NCBI GenBank assembly: GCA_041859095.1
Contig: JBHEKY010000022.1
Coordinates: 1-43,478, forward strand
DNA length: 43,478 nucleotides
Direction of reading: 5' to 3'
Source: UBA1422 sp041859095
GTDB taxonomy: Bacteria > Bacillota > Clostridia > Peptostreptococcales > Anaerovoracaceae
Under the pieces are notes generated by a model. It made no database searches, was not told the origin of the DNA, and worked only from the letters and a program-made list of their open reading frames with translations. The position numbers and the translations under genes are program-made. This document shows, piece by piece, positions 15,705-23,859 of this stretch (positions within the stretch are counted from its first letter, which is position 1; each line of letters opens with the position of its first letter).

Positions 15705-16100
15705 ATGGATAGACCAATTAGAGTCGTTATCGCCAAGCTAGGCTTGGACGGACATGACAGAGGCGCAAAAATCATTGCCAGAGCATTGCGGGATGCAGGC
15801 ATGGAGGTCATCTACACCGGCCTTCGTCAGACCCCGGAGAATATTGTAGAAATTGCCATCCAGGAGGATGCTGATGCCATCGGCCTAAGCAGCCTCTCCG
15901 GTGCCCATAACCATCTTTTCCCCAGAGTAACTCAGTTGCTTAGGGAAAGGCAGGCAGCGGATATTATGGTATTTGGTGGCGGTGTCATCCCTGAAAAAGA
16001 CATTCCGTCACTGGAAGAAGCTGGCATCGCGGCAATTTTCACACCGGGCACAACTACAACTGCCGTGATTGATTATATTAGAGAGAACGTCGGAGGTTGA
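15705..16100 (+). CDS. mcmB: Methylmalonyl-CoA mutase, small cobalamin-binding subunit
   Basis: This 131-residue protein is a complete B12-binding domain. It has the lower-ligand motif LDGHDRG (His17, DxHxxG), the SxL segment GLSSLSGAH and the GG segment FGGGVIP, in the order of the family. It supplies adenosylcobalamin to the large subunit, with which it forms the mutase. The ATG at 15705 is preceded by TTGGAGGA (15693-15700); the same frame is open from a TTG at 15693, but that TTG is part of the RBS. It is 34 bases after the large subunit and 4 bases before the chaperone gene, so the three are surely co-transcribed. Confidence 0.92.
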   Translation: MDRPIRVVIAKLGLDGHDRGAKIIARALRDAGMEVIYTGLRQTPENIVEIAIQEDADAIGLSSLSGAHNHLFPRVTQLLRERQAADIMVFGGGVIPEKDIPSLEEAGIAAIFTPGTTTTAVIDYIRENVGG

Positions 16101-16104
16101 TGGG

Positions 16105-17082
16105 ATGGAACTGATCAGTGCCATTCAAAATGGCGACAAACGGGCAGCCGCAAGACTGATCTCCATGCTGGAAAACCACGATTCGGAAGCATTAATGCAC
16201 CTGCATAGTTGTGCAGCACTACCCGCAAAGGCCAAGGTCATTGGCATCACAGGGGCACCGGGCGCTGGTAAAAGCACTCTGACGGACCAACTGGCGAAAT
16301 CCCTCTTAATGGATGGGAAAAAGATAGGCATCATCGCCGTAGACCCTAGTAGCCCCATCTCCGGTGGTGCATTCCTGGGGGACCGGATTCGAATGTCGGA
16401 TCTGAATTCCAAGAAGGATGTGTTTATCCGCAGCATGGCAACACGGGGTGCGCTGGGTGGAATCTCCAAAGCTGTTTCCGGTACGGTTCGAGTCATGGAA
16501 ATCTATGGTGCAGAATATATTTTCATCGAAACAGTTGGCATCGGTCAATCTGAGATAGATGTTGCCGGTCAGGCGGATACTGTGGTCTTGGTGGTTGTGC
16601 CCGGCATGGGAGATGACATCCAGGCGGAAAAAGCGGGAATTTTGGAAGTGTCTGACATCATCGCCGTCAACAAGGCGGATCACGAAGACACTGATCGAAC
16701 CATTAAGCAGCTAAAGGCCATGCTAGGGCTTCAAATGGGAGTGCTTCTTCAAAATATCAATGGTGAACAGACGGAAACTGACATCATCCCCACCATAGCC
16801 ACCACGGGAGAAGGCGTTCTGGAATTGTTGGCTGCCATAGAGGTTCATCAAAAGCAAAACCAGAAAGCTGGAAGAGCCACTGACTTGGTAGAAAACAAAG
16901 TCAAAGAAGAACTCCTAAGCAATTTGCTAGCTAAAGTGAAATTGGAGATTATGGATTTTGAAACAGATACGCTGGCACTTTCTGCCAGCGCAGAGAAGAT
17001 ACTGAATCAACAAATAGATACAGATTCAGAAATACAAACATTGATAGATGAATACACCAAATGGAGGAAAACAAAATGTTAA
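16105..17082 (+). CDS. meaB: MeaB/ArgK-family GTPase, mutase chaperone
   Basis: This 325-residue G3E-type GTPase protects B12-dependent acyl-CoA mutases and gates cofactor loading. The Walker A motif is GITGAPGAGKST (about residues 47-58). Other family blocks are AVDPSSPISGGAFLGDRIRM, ATRGALGGIS, the ETVGIGQSE switch segment and the NKAD guanine-specificity motif. Length is normal. The start at 16105 follows CGGAGG (16091-16096); the TGA of the small subunit lies within this spacing. Its 3' end overlaps the epimerase start by 7 bases. Presence beside both mutase subunits is typical and supports their annotation. Older databases may call it an LAO/AO transport ATPase, which is a misnomer. Confidence 0.93.
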   Translation: MELISAIQNGDKRAAARLISMLENHDSEALMHLHSCAALPAKAKVIGITGAPGAGKSTLTDQLAKSLLMDGKKIGIIAVDPSSPISGGAFLGDRIRMSDLNSKKDVFIRSMATRGALGGISKAVSGTVRVMEIYGAEYIFIETVGIGQSEIDVAGQADTVVLVVVPGMGDDIQAEKAGILEVSDIIAVNKADHEDTDRTIKQLKAMLGLQMGVLLQNINGEQTETDIIPTIATTGEGVLELLAAIEVHQKQNQKAGRATDLVENKVKEELLSNLLAKVKLEIMDFETDTLALSASAEKILNQQIDTDSEIQTLIDEYTKWRKTKC

Positions 17083-17477
17083 AAAATATAGACCATCTAG
17101 GCATAGCGGTAAACGATCTTAACGACTCTATGAATCTATATGAAAACATTCTTGGATTGGAGTGTCACGGACAAGAAACCGTAGAAGAACAAAGTGTTAA
17201 CGTCGCTTTTTATAAGGTAGGAGACACAAAAATAGAGCTGCTGGAATCTACCTGTCCCGAAGGTCCCATCGCCAGACATATCAACGCCAGAGGCCAGGGA
17301 CTGCAACACATCGCATATCGGGTTGCAAACATCGAAGAAGCCATCGCTGACATGGTGGGCAAAGGTATTGTCATGTTGGACAAAACGCCAAGAAAAGGCG
17401 CCGGCGGATCTCGGATTGCCTTTCTCCACCCAAAAAGCACCAACGGAATCCTCATCGAACTATGTGAAAGAGCATAG
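17076..17477 (+). CDS. mce: Methylmalonyl-CoA epimerase
   Basis: This 133-residue protein of the vicinal-oxygen-chelate fold interconverts (R)- and (S)-methylmalonyl-CoA. The metal ligands expected for the family are visible: His in NIDHLGIAV near the start, His in GLQHIAYRV, and Glu near the end in LIELCE. The block RKGAGGSRIAFLHPKST is characteristic of the bacterial epimerase. The ATG at 17076 is supported by TGGAGGA (17062-17068). It overlaps the chaperone gene by 7 bases. Its presence strongly supports methylmalonyl-CoA, rather than isobutyryl- or hydroxyisobutyryl-CoA, as the operon's intermediate. No decarboxylase or carboxyltransferase for methylmalonyl-CoA is in the window. Confidence 0.92.
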   Translation: MLKNIDHLGIAVNDLNDSMNLYENILGLECHGQETVEEQSVNVAFYKVGDTKIELLESTCPEGPIARHINARGQGLQHIAYRVANIEEAIADMVGKGIVMLDKTPRKGAGGSRIAFLHPKSTNGILIELCERA

Positions 17478-17566
17478 ATTGCTTGAACCTAATATTGTGT
17501 TTGCATATGCATTGGAATATAATCAACCTTAATGAATGCATATCTTACAATTGCAGGAGGTTTCAT

Positions 17567-18310
17567 ATGGCACAGTATCCGGATTTAAAAAACAAAAGAG
17601 TGGTGATTACTGGCGGCGCTAGCGGCATAGGTATGGCCACGGCACAGCGTTTTATCGCGGAAGGCGCACAAGTAATCGTATTTGATATCAACGAGTCCGC
17701 CTTTCCTGCGGCCAAAGCATCGTTGCCCGGACTTGCCGGGATTGTGGCTGTGGACGTAAGTGTCGAAGAAAGTGTGAGAGAAGGGTTTTTACAGGTTGAC
17801 CGAATCCTTGGTGGAATTGATATCTTAATTTCCAATGCGGGGATTAGTATAAGAAATAAGTTTGTAGATACTGACTTTGCCCAGTGGCGAAAGGTGCTTG
17901 GAATCAATTTGGACGGAATGTATCTTTGCTGCAAAGAAGCCATCGATCGCATGATGCCACAAAAATCGGGAGTGATTTTAATGACCGCTTCAAACAACGG
18001 CATGAATGCTCATCCGTTTTATACCGATTACAACGTGTCCAAAGCAGGTGTTATCCTGCTTGGTAGAACCATTGCACTGGAGTGCGCACCCTATGTACGT
18101 GCCAACTCTGTGTGCCCCGGTTATGTCCTGACTCCCATGCAAAGAGCGGAATATACAGATGAAATGCTGGAAGTTGTCAACGAAGGGATCCCTATGAAGC
18201 GTCATGCATCCCCGGAAGAGGTGGCGGCGCTTTATGCATTCCTGGCTTCCGATCAAGCCCAATACATCACCGGACAGCATATTCCAATCGACGGCGGAGA
18301 AACCGCTTAG
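17567..18310 (+). CDS. Short-chain dehydrogenase/reductase (SDR)
   Basis: This 247-residue classical SDR is a cytoplasmic NAD(P)-dependent alcohol/ketone oxidoreductase. The cofactor motif TGGASGIG is at residues 14-21, NAGIS in the middle, a catalytic Ser in LMTASNNG, and the Tyr/Lys pair in YNVSKAG. The end (ITGQHIPIDGG) is typical. The ATG at 17567 is preceded by GCAGGAGG (17553-17560). The gene lies 89 bases after the epimerase, without a terminator between, so it is probably in the same operon. Substrate is unknown. Given a SucD-like enzyme upstream, a role as a semialdehyde (4-hydroxybutyrate) or 3-hydroxyacyl dehydrogenase is possible, but known 4-hydroxybutyrate dehydrogenases are mostly of other families. 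Confidence 0.82.
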   Translation: MAQYPDLKNKRVVITGGASGIGMATAQRFIAEGAQVIVFDINESAFPAAKASLPGLAGIVAVDVSVEESVREGFLQVDRILGGIDILISNAGISIRNKFVDTDFAQWRKVLGINLDGMYLCCKEAIDRMMPQKSGVILMTASNNGMNAHPFYTDYNVSKAGVILLGRTIALECAPYVRANSVCPGYVLTPMQRAEYTDEMLEVVNEGIPMKRHASPEEVAALYAFLASDQAQYITGQHIPIDGGETA

Positions 18311-18345
18311 TTGGAATTTATACTTTTAAAATGGGAGATATGGAC

Positions 18346-19440
18346 ATGGAGAAACTACAAAATCCAAAAGCTGAGAAGTTCAACAACAAACTATCAACCT
18401 ACTTTTCAAAACTAGACCAAAAGCTAAAAGACCAGCCCGGTCTTCAAATCTTGGTCTATTCCGAAAACTTAGGCATCGACTATCGCTATCCCCAAGACAA
18501 AGGGGAAAGACCCTATCATCTTGCCAGCATCGGCAAAGTATTTACTGCGACATTGGCATTTATGCTGATTGAAAGAGGGCAGCTGGCGCTGGAAGATAAC
18601 ATCAGCAAACACCTTTCTCCGGAACAGCTAGACAACCTATTTTTATTCGAAGGGATAGATTACCAAGGCCAGGTTACGGTGAGAGATTTGATTGGTCATA
18701 CGTCAGGAGTAGCCGATTATTTTGATGACCCTGTTTCCGAAGGACTTCATTTTCCTGAAGAGGTAGTGTCCAATCCTGATACCAAATGGACCCCTGCAAT
18801 GCTTCTGAATTTTTCAAGGCAGCATCAGAAGGCAGTGGGGAAACCCGGTGCCGTCTACCATTATTCAGACACAGGTTATGTGCTTTTAGGGCTACTGATT
18901 GAAGCAGTCACAGGGAAACCCTTTCACCAATCCTTACAGGAGCAGTTCTTTGTGCCTTTGGAGATGAAAGACACCTACCTGATGTTTTATGGAGAAGCGG
19001 TGAACAAACCACCTAAACCTCTCGAAAAATTTTGGCTCAACGGCACAGAAGTCAGCACATTCACAAGCGTCAGCTGCGACTGGGCTGGTGGCGGTATTGT
19101 ATCCACCACGATGGACCTTTTGAAGTTCCAACGAGCATTGAGACTTGGGAAGCTTGTGAAGTCTTCCACGGTAAAGGAAATGACCAATTGCCCCAACAAG
19201 TTTCAACCAGGCATATATTATGGTCTAGGAATGATGAAAATCCATTTTGAAGACTTCTTTTTTCTCCTCAAGGGATTCCCACGGGTTACCGGGCATATCG
19301 GAGTTTTGTCTACCCATATGTTTTTTGATGAACAAACACAAACCCATATCATCATGAATTTTGGCAACACTGCCCATATGACAGCAAGTTTCAAATCACT
19401 CATCGAAATCCTGAAAGACATAAAGGGAATCGGCGCATAA
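18346..19440 (+). CDS. Serine hydrolase of the beta-lactamase/D-Ala-D-Ala carboxypeptidase C fold
   Basis: This 364-residue protein of the class C beta-lactamase-like family (esterases, peptidases) shows the catalytic tetrad SxxK as SIGK (in HLASIGKVFTAT). The Tyr motif is YHYSDTGYVLLG, with Asp in place of the usual Asn of YxN. The third box is represented by GHIGV rather than KTG. No signal peptide or membrane segment is seen, so it is probably cytoplasmic and more likely an esterase or amidase than a cell-wall enzyme. The start at 18346 is chosen for its spacing to GGGAG (18333-18337); ATGs at 18331 and 18340 are in frame. It is the last gene before the terminator at 19530 and 35 bases after the SDR. 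Confidence 0.75.
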   Translation: MEKLQNPKAEKFNNKLSTYFSKLDQKLKDQPGLQILVYSENLGIDYRYPQDKGERPYHLASIGKVFTATLAFMLIERGQLALEDNISKHLSPEQLDNLFLFEGIDYQGQVTVRDLIGHTSGVADYFDDPVSEGLHFPEEVVSNPDTKWTPAMLLNFSRQHQKAVGKPGAVYHYSDTGYVLLGLLIEAVTGKPFHQSLQEQFFVPLEMKDTYLMFYGEAVNKPPKPLEKFWLNGTEVSTFTSVSCDWAGGGIVSTTMDLLKFQRALRLGKLVKSSTVKEMTNCPNKFQPGIYYGLGMMKIHFEDFFFLLKGFPRVTGHIGVLSTHMFFDEQTQTHIIMNFGNTAHMTASFKSLIEILKDIKGIGA

Positions 19441-19529
19441 CGGTGCTGAGCTGATTGTGCTTGCATCCATTTGCAAGGTATGGTAATCTCATACAAGGCG
19501 ATGGAGTTCGCCTTAATTGCGTAATGCTG

Positions 19530-19574
19530 ATGACTCCTGGTTTTGGCTTCATGCCAAGGCAGGGGTCATTTTTT
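19530..19574 (+). terminator. Terminator of the mutase operon
   Basis: A two-part hairpin: ATGACTCCTG (19530-19539) pairs with CAGGGGTCAT (19560-19569), and within it TTGGC pairs with GCCAA. A run of six T follows. A smaller hairpin (AAGGCG, 19495-19500, with CGCCTT, 19509-19514) lies just upstream without a T-run. Confidence 0.85.
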
Positions 19575-19613
19575 GTGAAAATGTTTTAGAAATAGAAAAG
19601 GAGCTTGATTGTA

Positions 19614-20819
19614 TTGGAACAGATTTATATCATCGCAGCCCTATGGCTTGGGCTCGCCATCCTATCAGCCATCATTGCTTATCATTTTGGGATTTCGGTA
19701 TCACTTGTTGAAATTTGCGTTGGCATGGTCACAGTAGCTATTGCAGGAAGTTTTGGGAAAGCCGACTTGTTGGGAACTGATTTAGAATGGTTAAAATTTC
19801 TGGGTGCAGCAGGGGCTGTATTTTTAACGTTCCTGGCAGGTGCGGAACTAGACCCGGTCGTTATGAAAACAAAGATAAAGGAGGTTGTAGTTATCGGAAT
19901 CATAGGCTTTGCAGCGCCGTTCATCGGATGCTCCTTGCTTGCATATTATGTAGTAGGATGGACTTTGCAAGCCAGTTTGCTTTGCGGTGTGGCTTTGTCC
20001 ACAACCTCAGTGGCGGTAGTGTATGCTGTCATGCTTAGCCGTGGTCTGAACAAAACCGAGTTTGGAAAAGGCGTTTTGGGTGCCTGTTTTGTCAATGACA
20101 TCATTACGGTTCTGGCGCTTAGTTTTCTGTTTTCACCTTTCACTTATAAAACCTTCGTATTTATTGTTGCCACTGCACTGGCATTGGTTTCATTACCGTT
20201 TATGACTAAGTTGTTGACACGTGTTTATGCGTACCGATCGGCCGCTATCAGAACGAAATGGATTATTTTTGTCCTTTTTAGTCTAGGAGCATTGGCTGTT
20301 TGGTCCGGCAGTGAAGCGGTATTGCCGGCATATCTGGTCGGGATGGTTTTGGCTGGAAGTGCTGCAAAGGATTCACACTGGATTCGGCGATTCCGCACAT
20401 TAACAGTCGGGTTTCTGACGCCGTTTTATTTTCTGCGTGCGGGTATGCTGGTTTCCCTGGCCTCTTTGGCGGCGGCTCCAATTATATTTTTGGTATTGCT
20501 TGCAGGAAAGGTTTTTTCGAAGATCTTTGGGTTATATCCAATCATTCGAATGTTTCGAAAAGATGCCAAAGAAAGATGGTATTATACCTTGATGATGTCA
20601 ACGGGATTAACATTTGGAACCATATCTGCCCTGTTTGGTCTCTCTCATCATATCATTACTCAGTCTCAATACTCTTTTGTGGTTGCGGCTGTCATCTCAA
20701 GCGCAGTGGTTCCGACGCTGATTGCGGAATTTGCTTTTTTGCCGAAGCATCTTTTACCAAAAGATGGACTCCGAAAAAAAATTGCAGTTCAAGAAGATGA
20801 CTTGCAGGAGGAAGGGTAA
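19614..20819 (+). CDS. Cation/proton antiporter, CPA2 (Kef-type) family
   Basis: This protein of about 400 residues has about 12 hydrophobic segments and no C-terminal nucleotide-binding (TrkA-N) domain. The CPA2 features are GAELDP in TM3, the segment STTSVAVVYAVM and FVNDIITVLALS, which carries the conserved Asp of the ion site. It should exchange Na+ or K+ for protons across the cytoplasmic membrane. There is no good ATG. A TTG at 19614 lies 10 bases after AAGGAG (19598-19603) and is preferred; a TTG at 19605 is too close. The gene is preceded by the mutase operon terminator, so it is transcribed independently. The transported ion is not readable from sequence. Confidence 0.82.
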   Translation: MEQIYIIAALWLGLAILSAIIAYHFGISVSLVEICVGMVTVAIAGSFGKADLLGTDLEWLKFLGAAGAVFLTFLAGAELDPVVMKTKIKEVVVIGIIGFAAPFIGCSLLAYYVVGWTLQASLLCGVALSTTSVAVVYAVMLSRGLNKTEFGKGVLGACFVNDIITVLALSFLFSPFTYKTFVFIVATALALVSLPFMTKLLTRVYAYRSAAIRTKWIIFVLFSLGALAVWSGSEAVLPAYLVGMVLAGSAAKDSHWIRRFRTLTVGFLTPFYFLRAGMLVSLASLAAAPIIFLVLLAGKVFSKIFGLYPIIRMFRKDAKERWYYTLMMSTGLTFGTISALFGLSHHIITQSQYSFVVAAVISSAVVPTLIAEFAFLPKHLLPKDGLRKKIAVQEDDLQEEG

Positions 20820-20864
20820 TCATCCCATACCATTGTTTGGTACTTGGATTTATATTTAAATTTC

Positions 20865-20889
20865 GCAAGCTTTCAGCCTGAAAACTTGC
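20865..20889. other. Imperfect hairpin between antiporter and MEMO genes
   Basis: GCAAGCTTTCA (20865-20875) pairs with TGAAAACTTGC (20879-20889) with one C-A mismatch. There is no T-run. It may be a weak terminator for the antiporter or a leader element of the next operon. Confidence 0.4.
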
Positions 20890-20966
20890 ATTCCCACCTA
20901 ATGAAGCATAAAATGAAGGCAGGCACCTATAGGACAAAGGGATCCTGTGTAGAAAGGAGGCCGCAT

Positions 20967-22280
20967 ATGTCAATTGTCGGTGCATTTGTAATGCCGCACC
21001 CGCCCATTATCTTTTCGGAAGTTGGGAACGGGGAAGAGACAAAAATTCAAAAAACCATTGATGGTTGCCGGGAAGCCGCCCGGCTGATTGCCGGTCTCAA
21101 GCCGGATACCATCATACTGACAAGCCCCCATAGCCTTATGTACGAAGATTACATTCATATTTCACCGGGCACGGAGGCCAAAGGAGATTTATCTCGTTTC
21201 AACGCACCTCAGATTCGTGTTCATGCCAAGTATGATGTAGATTTTGTGAAACAGCTTGAACTAGCTGCAAAAGCAGCAGGGGTGAAGGCTGGTACAAGAG
21301 GAGGAAGAGACGCAGTTTTGGATCACGCCTCTGTCATTCCCCTCCGTTTTGTTGAGGAACAAAATATCCCCTACAAACTGGTTCGAATTGGCATCTCAGG
21401 ACTTCCTAACGACCAGCACTTCAAACTGGGACGCTGCATTGCACAAGTTGCAAAGGATAGTGGCAAAAGAGTGGTTTTTCTGGCTAGTGGAGATTTATCT
21501 CATAAACTGACAAAAGAAGGACCTTATGGCTATGCAAAAGAAGGCCCAAAATTCGACCGACTAGTAACTGAAGCGTTTCGGACCTCGGATTTTGCAAAGC
21601 TGATGAACCTTCCTTCCAATTTGTATGAACCTGCAGGGGAGTGTGGACTTCGGTCATTCATTATTATGGCAGGTGCGTTGGAAGGAATCGAAACGGAGAG
21701 CAAATTACTTTCCTATGAAGGGCCGTTTGGTGTAGGCTATGCGGTTGCTTCCTTTGTCCCTAAGACAGAGCGGGACCCCTATGTACGATTGGCTCAGTAT
21801 GCGGCCGAAAATTTCGTGAAATCCGGAAAACGGATTTCCATGCCCGATTGGGTGCCAACTGAGATGAAACAAAAAAAAGCAGGCGTTTTTGTATCCATTA
21901 AGAAAAACGGCCAATTAAGGGGTTGCATCGGAACCATCGCACCGATTACCGGAAGCATAGCAGAAGAAATCATGCGAAATGCGGTGGCATCCAGCGTGGA
22001 AGACCCACGTTTTGTGCCAGTTCATCCCAATGAGCTTTCTGACGTGACGTTTAGTGTGGATGTACTAGGGGAGCCGGAGCTTGTGACCCAAACCTCTATG
22101 CTGGACGTTGAAAGATATGGTGTCATTGTGTCCAAAGGAAACCGCCGTGGCTTGCTACTTCCTAATCTGGAAGGTGTAGAGACTGTAGAAGAGCAACTAT
22201 CCATTGCCCTACGCAAGGCAGGCATTAGCGATCATGAAGGATTTTCCATTGAGCGGTTTGAGGTGGTGAGGCACCAGTGA
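20967..22280 (+). CDS. MEMO-AMMECR1 fusion (AmmeMemoRadiSam system protein)
   Basis: This 437-residue protein has two domains. Residues about 1-260 resemble the MEMO1 / class III extradiol dioxygenase (LigB) fold, with conserved His in MPHPPII, TSPHSLMYEDY and ASGDLSHKL. Residues about 265-437 are an AMMECR1 domain with the signature LRGCIGT and GLLLPNLEGV. The pair, together with a radical SAM protein encoded next door, forms the 'AmmeMemoRadiSam' triad found across archaea and bacteria, whose biochemical role has long been unclear. The ATG at 20967 is preceded by AAAGGAGG (20953-20960); the frame is open further upstream to 20844 but without an RBS. The stop overlaps the GTG of the radical SAM gene. 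Annotation of the family is firm; function is not. Confidence 0.88.
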   Translation: MSIVGAFVMPHPPIIFSEVGNGEETKIQKTIDGCREAARLIAGLKPDTIILTSPHSLMYEDYIHISPGTEAKGDLSRFNAPQIRVHAKYDVDFVKQLELAAKAAGVKAGTRGGRDAVLDHASVIPLRFVEEQNIPYKLVRIGISGLPNDQHFKLGRCIAQVAKDSGKRVVFLASGDLSHKLTKEGPYGYAKEGPKFDRLVTEAFRTSDFAKLMNLPSNLYEPAGECGLRSFIIMAGALEGIETESKLLSYEGPFGVGYAVASFVPKTERDPYVRLAQYAAENFVKSGKRISMPDWVPTEMKQKKAGVFVSIKKNGQLRGCIGTIAPITGSIAEEIMRNAVASSVEDPRFVPVHPNELSDVTFSVDVLGEPELVTQTSMLDVERYGVIVSKGNRRGLLLPNLEGVETVEEQLSIALRKAGISDHEGFSIERFEVVRHQ

Positions 22281-23101
22281 AAGCAGTGTGCCCTATTTGT
22301 CCTCATTTGTGTGCCTTGGAGGAAGGCCAAATTGGTCTTTGCCGGGCGCGCAAAAACCTTAAAGGCATTGTGGTATCTATGAACTATGGAAAGATTACTT
22401 CGATAGGATTAGATCCCATCGAAAAAAAGCCATTGGCTCGGTTTATGCCAGGCAGCCAGATTTTATCAGTCGGAAGTTATGGGTGCAACCTATCCTGTCC
22501 GTTTTGTCAGAATTACTCCATCGCCTGTGGAGATGAAGGAAATTCAATCCGATCAATTCCACCTGTAGAACTGGTGGAAATGGCTGTACGAATGATTCCA
22601 GAGGGTAACATCGGATTAGCGTATACCTACAATGAGCCCTTGATTGGTTATGAATATGTATCAGACTGCGCCAAATTGGTACGGCAAAAAAAATTAAAGA
22701 ATGTCGTGGTGACCAATGGATATATCAATCAAAAACCACTGGAAGAACTGTTGCCCTTCATTGATGCTATGAACATCGACTTGAAGGGATTCACCCAGGC
22801 ATTTTACAGCACGCTGGGAGGGAGTCTGGAGCCTGTTCAGAATACAATCAAATTGGCCACGAAGACCTGCCACGTGGAAGTCACAACATTAATTATCCCG
22901 GGAGAAAATGATAGTGAAGATGAAATGCAGGCATTGTCCGGATGGCTGGCAAGCCTGGATCCTAACATCCCCCTTCATATTTCCAGGTTTTTCCCAAGAC
23001 ACTTGTACAATGACAGAAGTCCGACCCCTGTCAACACCATTCATCGGCTGGCGGAGGTGGCAAGCAATCAATTAAATTATGTGTATGTTGGTAATTGTTA
23101 A
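22277..23101 (+). CDS. AmmeMemoRadiSam system radical SAM enzyme
   Basis: This 274-residue radical SAM protein has its cluster motif CNLSCPFC (Cys70, Cys74, Cys77, CxxxCxxC) preceded by SYG. It also has a Cys-rich N-terminus (CPICPHLC and LCRARKN) as in PflA-like activating enzymes and the AMMECR1-associated family. It should use a 4Fe-4S cluster and S-adenosylmethionine to make a radical; substrate unknown. Later conserved segments include TYNEPLIGYE and MNIDLKGF. The start is a GTG at 22277 within the stop of the fusion gene (GTGA), with GAGGTGGTGAGG upstream, so the two products are coupled and probably act together. A pyruvate-formate-lyase-activating enzyme is the main alternative annotation, but no glycyl radical enzyme is nearby. 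Confidence 0.9.
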   Translation: MKAVCPICPHLCALEEGQIGLCRARKNLKGIVVSMNYGKITSIGLDPIEKKPLARFMPGSQILSVGSYGCNLSCPFCQNYSIACGDEGNSIRSIPPVELVEMAVRMIPEGNIGLAYTYNEPLIGYEYVSDCAKLVRQKKLKNVVVTNGYINQKPLEELLPFIDAMNIDLKGFTQAFYSTLGGSLEPVQNTIKLATKTCHVEVTTLIIPGENDSEDEMQALSGWLASLDPNIPLHISRFFPRHLYNDRSPTPVNTIHRLAEVASNQLNYVYVGNC

Positions 23102-23113
23102 AGGAGGACTCAT

Positions 23114-23812
23114 ATGAAGTACGAAGTATCTAACAGCGGCCCGTTCCCAATTATTCGGGTTGCCCTCAATCAGGGAGAAGAAATTCGAATTGAAAACGGT
23201 GCCATGGTGTATCACAACGGCAAAGTTAGGTTGGACGGAAAGATGAACAGTGGGGGAGAAGGCGGATTCGGTGGGGCACTCAAAGCCTTGGGACGTTCCA
23301 TGGTAAGTGGCGAAAGCTTTTTTATTACCACGGCGGTCGGGCTTGCGGATGGTGCAGAAATAGCTTTGGCACCAGGATCAGTTGGACAGATTATGGAATT
23401 AAACGTTGGCGCGAAACAATATCGTTTGAACGACCATGCCTTTCTTGCTAGTGACACAAGTGTGAACTATTCCATGGTTTCGCAAGGCTTGGGCAAAGCT
23501 GTCTTTGGGGGTACCGGCGGTCTTTTCGTAATGGAAACCAAGGGAGAGGGACAAATGCTGGTCAATGGCTACGGAGATATGATAGAAATGCATGTGGATG
23601 GCAGTGCGCCTCTGGTGGTTGATAACTATCATGTTGTCGCATGGGAATCTACATTGAACTATCAGATTAAGGCCGCTTCTGGCATGGTGGGCTTCACCAG
23701 TGGAGAAGGTCTTGTCAACGAATTTTCCGGCACCGGAAAAGTATATATACAAACCAGAAACGCTGTGGGTCTTTACGATTTGATTAAACCTTTTATTCCC
23801 ACACAAAAGTAG
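23114..23812 (+). CDS. AIM24/TIGR00266-family protein
   Basis: This 232-residue protein is of the AIM24 (TIGR00266) family, a beta-rich fold of unclear biochemical function found in bacteria, archaea and mitochondria. Features include ENGAMVYHNG near the start, a Gly-rich segment (SGGEGGFGGALKAL), repeated GGTGG and GSAPLVVDNYHVVAWE. No signal peptide or membrane segment is seen. AAAGGAGG (23099-23106) precedes the ATG at 23114, 12 bases after the radical SAM gene, so it is likely the third gene of that transcript. Whether it takes part in the AmmeMemoRadiSam reaction is unknown. Confidence 0.85.
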   Translation: MKYEVSNSGPFPIIRVALNQGEEIRIENGAMVYHNGKVRLDGKMNSGGEGGFGGALKALGRSMVSGESFFITTAVGLADGAEIALAPGSVGQIMELNVGAKQYRLNDHAFLASDTSVNYSMVSQGLGKAVFGGTGGLFVMETKGEGQMLVNGYGDMIEMHVDGSAPLVVDNYHVVAWESTLNYQIKAASGMVGFTSGEGLVNEFSGTGKVYIQTRNAVGLYDLIKPFIPTQK

Positions 23813-23835
23813 TTCGAAGTGGGGTTATATTTGCT

Positions 23836-23849
23836 AAGTAAATTTACTT
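23836..23849. promoter_or_regulatory. Perfect 14-bp palindrome before the CPBP gene
   Basis: AAGTAAATTTACTT is fully self-complementary and lies 10 bases before the ATG at 23860. It could be a repressor site or, as RNA, a block to the weak ribosome binding region. The regulator is unknown. Confidence 0.4.
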
Positions 23850-23859
23850 GGGTATTGAG

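Noticed and set aside
14063..16100. Isobutyryl-CoA or 2-hydroxyisobutyryl-CoA mutase (acetone or isobutyrate pathway)
   Set aside because: The selectivity residues are Tyr and Arg, as in methylmalonyl-CoA mutase, and an epimerase for methylmalonyl-CoA is in the operon.
22277..23101. Pyruvate formate-lyase activating enzyme
   Set aside because: No glycyl radical enzyme is nearby and the gene overlaps the MEMO-AMMECR1 fusion, which fits the AmmeMemoRadiSam partner better.
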